A stretch of 64,000 bases of DNA, taken from Vandiemenella viatica (Eukaryota > Arthropoda > Insecta > Orthoptera > Morabidae). The position numbers and the translations under genes are program-made. The DNA lies in NCBI GenBank assembly GCA_031002005.1, contig JARYHS010008074.1, positions 175,236,494 through 175,300,493 of the forward strand, in the 5' to 3' direction. Shown here piece after piece: positions 56,453-64,000 of this stretch; position 1 is the stretch's first letter; every line of letters begins with the position of its first letter. The notes beneath the pieces are model-generated. The model was given only the letters and a program-made list of their open reading frames with translations. It did no database searches and was not told the DNA's origin.

Positions 56453-57190
56453 CAATACACTGATCAGCCAAAACATTACGACCACCTGCTTATTAGTGTT
56501 TTGGTTCGTCTTTGAAACGCAATACAGCAGCAATTCGGTGTGGCATGGATTCTAAAAGTACTTGTTAAGTTTCCGGAGTTGTCTGTCAGCAGATGTCTAC
56601 GCACATGTCACGCAATTCCTTTTTTTTTATCTGCTTTACGTCTCTCTAACAGCGAGGTCTTTAGAGACGGGAAAGGATGGGGACCAGGAACGGGAACGAA
56701 TTCGGCCATGGCCTTTTTGAAGGAAGCATCCCGGCATTTGCCTGGAGTGGTTTGGGAAACCATGTAAAACCCAAATCTGGATGCCCGGACGTGGATTCGA
56801 ACCGCCGTCCTCCCGAATGCGAGGCCAGAACGCTAGCCGTTACACCACCACGCTCGGTACGCAATTCCCTTACATTACGGGCAGGTGGATTGTGGGTGCG
56901 GCCCCTGGGAACGAGCATCTCGAAAACGGCGAGACTGGTCTGCTATTTGTGTGCTACTGTAGTAAGCATCTATTCAGAGTGGTTGAAGAATGGTGAAACC
57001 ATGACTGAGCAACAAGGTGGTGGGAGTCCACGCCACATCACAGAACGTGGAGGTAGGAGGCTTGCCCTGTCTGTAAAACGGGATAGGCGGCCTTCTGTGG
57101 CAGAATTTACAGCAGATTACAATGCTGGTGCAGGCACAAGTGTTTCGGAGCACGAAGGTAACGCCTTCAACCCAATCCGCAGAAAACAGG
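56453..57190 (+). mobile_element. Tc1-like remnant with transposase N-terminus, split by a SINE
   Basis: Begins acactgatcagccaaaacat followed by tacgaccacc, a repeated end in insect Tc1-like elements. After the SINE, the + frame reads SPRHITERGGRRLALSVKRD then RRPSVAEFTADYNAGAGTSV, the second helix-turn-helix region of a Tc1 transposase. It ends there at the junction with a LINE piece, so most of the transposase is missing. Confidence 0.72.
56620..56858 (-). mobile_element. SINE of the accgagcgtgg family with 10-bp target duplication
   Basis: Minus orientation: poly-T, tgctttacgtctctctaaca, gcgaggtctttagagacggg, catggcctttttgaaggaag, tggattcgaaccgccgtcct and ending caccacgctcggt. Flanked by acgcaattcc at 56610-56619 and 56859-56868, inside a Tc1 remnant. 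Confidence 0.93.
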
Positions 57191-57229
57191 AATAGCTTCC
57201 ACCTTAGCAGAACCAAATTAACCAACCAA

Positions 57230-58116
57230 ATACAGTGTTTATAGACCAGATGCTGAAGAATAACAGTGCCCAAAACACCTGGGTGTCACTTTAGACAGGT
57301 CCCTCACTTACAAAAGGCACTTTAAGAATACAGCTGCCAAGCTTAAAAGTCGGAACAATCTACTTCAGTGGCTTCCAGGAACTTCATTGGGAGCTGATGC
57401 GAATACATTAAGAACAACAGCCTTAGTCTTGGTTTACTCCACAGCTGAATATTGCTCCAGTTTGTGGCTTAATAACTGTTACATGTAGTTGGTGATCGTT
57501 CAGCTTCTCCAAACAATGCGCATCATAACTGGCACGCTTCTACGTACACCTGTCAAGTGGCTGCCCGTATTCAGCAACATCCCACCACTTCATATCAGAA
57601 GGCAAAAGGTACTTATCAAACTGTGGTCGAAAATTCTGAACAACGAGGCTCTTCCCATCCATGGATATATTAAGGAATATAAAACGCGGCTGAAGTCACG
57701 TCGCATTGCCTGGAAGACTGCTGTCATTCTAAGATTTAACTCCTTCAACCCTTAAAAACAGCAGCTGGACAGCGGAATGGGCATCGTCAATAGCACAGGG
57801 CATATTGAAAATCAGCAATCCCTGATCAAAACTACCAGGATTCAACTTACCGCGGTAAAGTTGGTGTAAATTAAATCGTATTAGATGTGGTACGGGAAGA
57901 AATGATTCAACTCTCGACACCTGGTGTGATGCCACAAGACGTTTAGAACTAAAGAATTAAAAACTATAATTAGGAACTTTAAGAGGTAGTATTTAATTAG
58001 AATAGGAATAGGATTAAGGAATTTTAATTACGTAGCGAGAGTGAGGCAGCTAGATTTTATTTAAGACTAGCTGGTACCCTCGACTTCGTTCGTGCTTGTA
58101 AAGAATTTGTATTGAC
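57230..58116 (+). pseudogene. LINE RT C-terminal fragment and 3' region
   Basis: The + strand encodes HLGVTLDRSLTYKRHFKNTA, LKSRNNLLQWLPGTSLGADA, LRTTALVLVYSTAEYCSSLW and, after a stop at about 57486, LVIVQLLQTMRIITGTLLRT and PVKWLPVFSNIPPLHIRRQK. This is the RT thumb/C-terminal block of an insect LINE. A tail-like actagctggtaccctcgact then tcgttcgtgc at 58067-58096 looks like an LINE 3' UTR end, directly before the 189-bp tandem array. Confidence 0.78.
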
Positions 58117-58120
58117 AGCT

Positions 58121-58815
58121 ACCGACATCTAACAACCATAGTGCACGATGGGAGACGCGATGCTATTACCACACACAAATGCCAGTCATCTGCGCTATGT
58201 AGTTCAGGCAGCAAAGTAAAATTTACGGACACACATGTCCTTGGATGAAATACGAAAATATTCTTGATCGGCCATTTTCAACCACCATATCTCCGACATT
58301 CCCACAGTTACCGAAATTCGGCCAGCGGTGTGATCGATGAGTAACTCTGTGATACTACCAAACACAAACGCTAGTGATCTGCGATAGATAGTTTTCACTG
58401 AAAAGTGATACACCATGACACATGCGTCTTTGGCAGAAATATGAAATTGCCACAGGTCGACCAGTTTCAACCCTCATATCTCCCACACCCCCATAGCTAC
58501 CGACATCTAACAACCATAGTGCACGACAGGAGACACGATTCTACTACCACACACAAACACCAATGGTTTATGCTATGTAGTGGTGGCAGGAAAGAGAGGT
58601 ATAAGAAGACACAAATTTTTGGTCGAAATATGAAAACGCCCTGCATTGGCCAACTTTAATCATCATATCTCCCACATCCCCAGAGCTATCGACATTCGGC
58701 CAACGTGGTGCACGACAGGAAACTCCATGCTACTTCCACACACAAAGACCAGTGATCTGTGCTTGGTAGTGGTGGCTGAAAAGTGAAATATATGAAAAAA
58801 CACGTCTTTTTTTTA
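58121..58815. repeat. Tandem array of a 189-bp unit, about 3.7 copies
   Basis: Units begin accgacatctaacaaccata (58121), accgaaattcggccagcgg (58310), accgacatctaacaaccata (58499) and atcgacattcggccaacgtg (58688); each start is exactly 189 bp after the last. Shared internal phrases include ccacacacaaa, ctatgtagt, gaaatatgaaa and catatctcccacatcccc. Units 1 and 3 are closer to each other than to 2 and 4, which suggests a two-unit higher-order duplication. Confidence 0.9.
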
Positions 58816-59904
58816 TAACTATATAAGATTTTCATTTGGCTGCAGTAGAGGTCAACAACCCCTTCCCGCCAACTTCGTTGGCGCGTAGAGCAGCCCGCTG
58901 TGGTACCACCCCTCCGACGTGAAAAGATGTCTCCGTGGTGGGATGATATCTGTGGAGCCATGTGCTTTCGTCCATAGGGCAGAGAGGTTACACACGGCCA
59001 CTTAAAGTTCTAAAGCCAATGTTGGTAGCGCTTCTCCCTGAAGGACGCCTGCCCGAGAAAGTACAGTTCGCCGCGTACTACTTAAGACCATAGCTCTCTC
59101 AGTTCTGGTCTGTTTTGCTCAGTGTTGCGGAATTTAAGTTCGCGGTTTCGTTCCGTGTGGTGGCTGTGATGTAAGTAATTTTTTTTATGTTTTTCCTCTC
59201 TCTCTATGTACTGAATGCTCATTCTCCCTACAAGGTGTAAGAAACATATAACATTAAAGGGAAAGTGTATAATTTCCATGTGGTCACTATCGGGAAAACT
59301 GGATGGACTTGTCTCATCGTGTTCCAATATCACCTATAGGCCACGTATAAATGTAATTGAACAGAATACAATTATATTAAGTGGGTCAAAATATCCAACT
59401 TTTATTTCTTTGTAATTGTTCTGCCCCCTTTTACCTTGATTAATGATGAAAAGAATGCAGTCAACCTCCAGCAATAAATAATTAGATAAATTAGCCGGGA
59501 AATATTAAAAGGTGGTGGGAACGTTATACCTGGGCTGGGCAGATTTTACATACGCGACTGCGATGAAGTTTCACAAACTTTCACACATTGTGCAGGATTG
59601 CCCACTGCGTGCCTTTCCTAATAGTCTGGAAATTTTAAATTTGGCTACGGCTTACACAAACTCAATTTTTACCACAAAGGCGTATTAGGAAATAATTAGA
59701 GCACTAGTAATTCTAAACGTATATGTATGTCTTATCCTATTTTATTATTTACAGCTGTTATTCTCCTTTTCCAGCACGAGAGGTCTGCTCTAACTCTCGT
59801 TCTATTCTCATGCCTCTAGTTTCCTCTCCTAACATACTTAATATATTGTGTTGGATAATATCATGTACCTCTGGTGTATTAAGAACCAGATTGAACCATT
59901 AAAG
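58816..59904. other. Intergenic, no feature seen
   Basis: A GC-richer patch at 58855-59060 (ccaacttcgttggcgcgtag) is unrecognised. No gene found. Confidence 0.45.
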
Positions 59905-60500
59905 CTTATTTTTCACATTTATTTACCTCAGTAATCTTTTATTCAGGGCTAAGATATTCCTTCTCGCTTCTTCAGTGTCTTAAATCCCTCCTAGAATAGT
60001 TCCAACAAAGAAACCACCGGGTAGTTGATTGAATACAGATTGAGAAACATCCATGACTGATAAAATTGTGAACGAGATACTGGGAAAACACAATTTCATC
60101 TTAAGTTTTACAACTTTTTTTACAGTAGGATGTCTAACACAACGTGTTTGGTTTTGTTGACTTTATGTGGCAGAATAGCAGTTCTAGTTCTAAAGACAAG
60201 AAAACAATTGAATTTTTCCACTCAGTTATGAAGTTTAGTCTAGAATGAATTTCGAACTTTTTTGTTTCTGATAATTCTTTAACGACAGTGAAGGAACTTT
60301 CCCACACATTAAACAACTGAAAGTAACATATCTCTACAGAGGTGAACAGCAAAGGTGAATATATAAACAAATGTAGAATGTGCTGTACCTCGACGACAGC
60401 CAACACCAATTTTAGCCAATAATTCAGCGAACAATCCAGTAGCGTTCATATTCATTGAAGGAAGATGAATGGCTGTTACAAACTAACATTCACGGTTGAG
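59905..60500 (+). repeat. Distal upstream block of copy D, homologous to 22880-23570
   Basis: Matches the copy B upstream block in order (see that entry) and ends near 60500, where homology stops and inserted elements begin; homology resumes at about 63437. Confidence 0.6.
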
Positions 60501-60829
60501 TTAATCTGTGATTTATTAAAGAATAGGCCGATTGGCACTAGAAATAAAGGTTCAGTCAGGTCAAATCAGTTCAAAATCCCGGATTTCGCCAGTAGCATCG
60601 ACACTCGCGGTCAGGTCAGGTCAAATCTCTCTCTTAACTAACGAACAAAACATTTCACCTTCATAAATTCTTTTATTGTTGTTTAAACCTTATAGTTTTT
60701 TACTTTCAGTTTAACAAAATAGTTAATTCCATTCTAACAAACAAAAGAAACAATAAATCACATTCTCAATATTTTTTTAGATGGATTATATAAATATTCA
60801 ACTTTTTGCGATATTTTTACGGCTGCGCA

Positions 60830-62110
60830 ATGTTGTACAATTTTATATGAGTTAAAATTAGTTAATGAATGGCTAAATAAAAATTTGTTAAGTCTGAATG
60901 TGGCAAAAACAACATGTATGGTGATGGAGAAGAAAATCTTTAGGGAACAGGCAGTGGCACTGCATTCTGTTGTGATAAATGGATCTAAAATTAATTGGGT
61001 TCAAAATTATAAATATCATGGCGTAGTTATGGATAATAAGCTTAAGTTTATAGATTATGTAGATTATATAAATAAAAAAGTAGCAAAAAAGGTCAATTTA
61101 ATATACAAATCAAGAAAAGTGTTATTTAAACCAGGTAAATAGCTATCGTTTAAAGCAATTGTGCTGCCTCACATAAGATACTGCTCCACATTATTAATCA
61201 TGGCTAGTAAAAGAGAAATTGCAAAATAATTGCAAAATAATTTTAATAAGGGAATGAGGGCTGATATAAATAAAAGACGAACTGAAAATGTCAGTTAAGG
61301 ACTTAGGATATTTACATATTGAAAAGGAAATAATTAGAGATGTACTGACTTTTGTATATAGGTTGAAAAGTGGATTATTAGCAAGGTATGTGTCTAGATT
61401 AGTACAAAAGAATAATGATTTACATAATCATAAGACAAGGCAGGGAAATCATTTCCATTCGACTTATATTGGAGTAGGTATGAAAAGTAGTGCATGGATG
61501 GGAAAAGATGACCATGACCACAAGCTGGCACTCGATTTCAGGCACAAGGGAAGATTCTCTTTTTTAGGTAAGGGTGTCAGGGATTGGAATAAGTTACCAA
61601 GAGATATGATGATTAATTTACCGAAAACGTTGAACGAATTTAAGGATAAAATTTGTAGAGGGCAAATGTAGGTGGGTGGAAGATAGGGGGAAGATTGGGA
61701 TGTAGGGAAATTGGCACCGGAGCCTGTGCTGCATTGGTATTAAATTAAATTAAAATAATAGAAATAGTAAAGCGCAGAAAACAGTGTTGAACAAAAGTTT
61801 AAAAATATATATCAAATTACCTGAAGAAATGAAAATGACCAGAACTGTTGCAAGTTTCAGAGAAAAGCTGGGTAAATGGCTAGCGGAGAGAGATTGTAAT
61901 ATTTTTAGGAAGGATTCAATGAAGTTAACACCTTACATAAGAACGAAGTTTTTCTCGGGGTTGAGAATTGATATAGTCTCCCGAGAGGACTATATCAAAA
62001 TGAACACCTTGTTTGTTTTTGTATTTCTCTTTTATTTTTAATGTGAGGTACGAATTTTAATTGTATATATATTTATATTAGCTGTAGGCTATTTGAAAAT
62101 AAATAAATAT
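60830..62110 (+). mobile_element. LINE RT C-terminal remnant inserted upstream of copy D
   Basis: Frames 60885-61142 (KTTCMVMEKKIFREQAVALH, YKYHGVVMDNKLKFIDYVDY), 61288-61671 (KEIIRDVLTFVYRLKSGLLA, FSFLGKGVRDWNKLPRDMMI) and 61784-62041 (IKLPEEMKMTRTVASFREKL) follow the thumb and C-terminal region of LINE RTs. It has no FADD box or endonuclease, so it is 5'-truncated and frameshifted. The last frame repeats the C-terminal motif of the second one, so two overlapping copies or a local duplication may be present. Confidence 0.72.
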
Positions 62111-62570
62111 TTACTTACCTTGAAGAAATTTTTTGGCGATCTCTACCCATAGTGCAAATTTATGACATGAATCACAATATTTTTTACGAGTAAAATCATA
62201 CAATTAACTGAAACCCAGTACAAACCTCTACGAGACGTTCGTCGTCCATGTTGATATGACATCACTGCCATAGATTCATATTAGTGGTACGATCATCTGA
62301 TGTCAGGAGTGCTACAGTCTTTGACGTTGTTGAACAGCAGTGGCTTGATCTTCAGCTCGACCTGCCTTGCCGTGAAGTAACCGAACCGTGCTTTCATAAT
62401 GCTCCCACTGGATTACGTGTATTGCGATTTTGATCTTTGCCCTGACCTGATTTGATCTCTAATATGAACCGTCCTAACTGTGTAGGATATGCCCGTTTTT
62501 ACTGACGCCGCAATCAGGAAGCTTCTTTTTTACTGACGCTGTAATTTCACTGTTAAAATTTTTATATATA

Positions 62571-63435
62571 CAGGGCGTTCGCCGGGAAACGCAACCCTCC
62601 CAGTCTGTTGCCGTCGGCAACTTGCTCGGTCAGTGGTGCCAGCAGTTTCCGCCAAACGACACCGTGAATCACCGCACTGTTTAACACCTCCGCTGCCCCA
62701 ACAGTGCAGTGACGCAGTATATTGGGACCCTTACATTGTTAAGAACGGTTTCTTTGCATTGTAGCTAGTTTGTGACTTCAGTCTCTTATTAATCAGTGTT
62801 GTGAATAAACGTTTCTTCGCGGTTTGGCTGGTTTGGGGCTTCATACTCTTACTAATCTGTACCGTGTTTGAGTGTGAGTAAAATTATGGTACGTTACAGT
62901 TTGCAACAAAGAATATTTCTCTACGATACATATGTGAAGAAGAAGTCGTTTAAAAAGTGTCGCAGTAAATTTCGTCGCGAAATTCCTGGCGCTTTACTGC
63001 CAGCTAAATCAACAATTCTGCGTCTGGTTAAAAAAGTAAGAGAAACGGGTTCATTTTTTAACAAAAAGAGACTGTCGGTCAACCGTATTCTCACAGAGGA
63101 GAAAATTGACGATATCGCTTTTCGACTAGAACAATCCCCAAAAAATCATTAAGTCAGTTAGGGCAGCGTGTGTCTCGAAAAATGTTCAGAAGATGTGAAA
63201 TGTGCATTACACAAGAGGGTCAACACTTCCAGCATCTTTTATAAGGTAAGCGAATGAATTACGTCACATTTAAATGCTTAGCACATACAAGTTTATGAAG
63301 TTTATGAAGCGTAATTATTATGAAATAGTCCGCGGCCGACGGTCGAACAATGCCGGAATATGAGCGCTCGCTCGCCGGGAGCAGTTTCTTCCTTGTAGCG
63401 CTAACAGTGGGTTGCGTTTCCCGGCGAACGCCCTG
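62571..63435 (+). mobile_element. Mariner-type DNA transposon with DUF4817-like N-terminus, upstream of copy D
   Basis: Flanked by TA (62569-62570, 63436-63437). Perfect 27-bp inverted ends start cagggcgttcgccgggaaac. The interior encodes 62868-63152: MVRYSLQQRIFLYDTYVKKK, KKCRSKFRREIPGALLPAKS, TILRLVKKVRETGSFFNKKR and VNRILTEEKIDDIAFRLEQS. This is the helix-turn-helix DNA-binding half of insect transposases with a DUF4817 domain. The catalytic half is deleted. It ends 440 bp before the copy D start codon. Confidence 0.87.
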
Positions 63436-63439
63436 TATA

Positions 63440-63874
63440 TATATATATTTGTGCGCAATATGAGAAACTGCTGCGAACGTTAATACACAAAACGTTTTTA
63501 ATATTTCCGAAATACAGGACAGTCACATAATTTGTTTTAAAAACAAGACGCAAACATTGCCATAAAAACTCACGTTTGTTTACACGTGACACACCAGTTG
63601 TTTATGAATTTCTGCGAGAAAGTTTTATCTCTGAATTTCTTAGAAAGCATTAAAAAAAGCTATGAAAACATCAGATTGATAGGAAAGATATTAATCTCTC
63701 AATATCGTCAAAGAAAACCTCTCGATGGGAAATTCCATTGCTTAATAATCAACGGCTACATGATGATGAGTTGTTGAACCAAGTTCACGGCCGAATAATG
63801 TTTGTCAGTAATTCAGATAACTCCCCGCAGTTTGCTGTATAAAAGCCACGGTTGAATTTTGTCTACCAGGCAGG
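63440..63874 (+). promoter_or_regulatory. Proximal promoter of GH1 copy D
   Basis: Aligns with 23660-24118 of copy B up to the TATA box and ATG; homology begins immediately after the mariner-type element (gtgcgcaatatgagaaactg versus gtgcgatatgataaagtgct). Confidence 0.7.
63838..63845 (+). promoter_or_regulatory. TATA box of GH1 copy D
   Basis: TATAAAAG followed by gccacggttgaattttgtct, nearly the same as the copy B promoter. The TATA-to-ATG distance is 37 bp in both copies. Confidence 0.75.
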
Positions 63875-64000
63875 ATGTCAGTAACAGTGGTGTTTGTAGG
63901 GTTGGCGGCCCTGGTGGCGGTCGTCAACTGTCAGACGGAGGTCAATCAGTTCCCAGCGGACTTTATGCTGGGATGTGCCACGGCCGCCTACCAAATAGAG
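63875..64000 (+). CDS. GH1 beta-glucosidase-like gene, copy D: first 42 codons (continues past the window)
   Basis: ATG at 63875, 37 bp after its TATA box. The 42 visible codons read [20 protein letters not shown] (signal peptide) then [20 protein letters not shown] and IE. Only three residues differ from copy B (G/A, H/N, S/T); the T restores the more usual GH1 A-T-A-x-Y-Q form. The sequence is cut by the window end, before the expected donor. This is the third member of the head-to-tail cluster. Confidence 0.92.
   Translation, partial: MSVTVVFVGLAALVAVVNCQTEVNQFPADFMLGCATAAYQIE

Noticed and set aside
56540..57195. 172-codon plus-strand frame as a host gene
   Set aside because: Its first part is SINE sequence and its last part Tc1 transposase; a chance fusion.
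58121..58815. CRISPR array
   Set aside because: The 189-bp repeats are contiguous, with no short repeats and unique spacers, and the genome is eukaryotic.

Overview
This window is eukaryotic and almost certainly from an insect. It is AT-rich, has GT-AG introns with poly-pyrimidine acceptors, AATAAA signals and a metazoan repertoire of LINEs, tRNA-derived SINEs, Tc1/mariner, pogo/Tigger-like and hAT elements. The repeat mixture looks polyneopteran (grasshopper, stick insect or cockroach/termite relatives), but that is an impression, not a result.

The only host genes I can support form a head-to-tail cluster of glycoside hydrolase family 1 (GH1, beta-glucosidase/myrosinase-like) genes on the + strand. 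Copy A contributes its last four exons (1281-1396, 4277-4414, 8068-8174, 9156-9297). Copy B has exon 1 with TATA box and signal peptide at 24119-24263 and the same four 3' exons at 36962-37077, 38714-38851, 42739-42845 and 43934-44075. Copy D starts at 63875 and runs off the window. Corresponding exons have identical lengths (116, 138, 107, 142 nt) and intron phases. The central exons of copy B, which should carry the acid/base Glu, are not visible between 24264 and 36961. That interval holds an exactly 1000-base N gap (31537-32536), a degenerate LINE, a Tc1 fragment and a hAT element. B and D share a conserved promoter with only 37 bp from TATA to ATG, and homologous sequence further upstream; in D that homology is split by about 2.9 kb holding a LINE remnant and a mariner-type element.

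Nearly everything else is transposon. 1.3-9.3 kb: introns of copy A, with an RTE-like LINE piece, a SINE and a ~1 kb unclassified repeat whose inverted partner is at 14.2-15.5 kb. 9.3-18.3 kb: intergenic, with tRNA-related SINEs, a short mariner derivative and a LINE tail. 18.3-22.2 kb: a fairly intact LINE (-) whose ORF1 has an SGNH-esterase-like domain. 25.4-29.8 kb: an older inverted copy of the same family, itself carrying insertions. 33.2-36.7 kb: truncated Tc1 abutting a decayed hAT. 40.6-42.2 kb: another LINE inside a copy-B intron. 44.8-47.6 kb: a LINE split by a young mariner derivative with 121-bp inverted repeats. 49.7-58.8 kb: a Tigger-like MITE with a 65-T run, an inverted pair of LTR-like arms, two SINEs with clear target duplications, a short hAT derivative, a Tc1 remnant, a LINE tail and a 189-bp tandem array. 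58.8-63.9 kb: upstream region of copy D.

The GH1 genes presumably make secreted enzymes acting on dietary or plant-derived beta-glucosides; the substrate cannot be read from the sequence. I see no CRISPR, no operon-like system and no convincing intact non-transposon gene besides the GH1 cluster.
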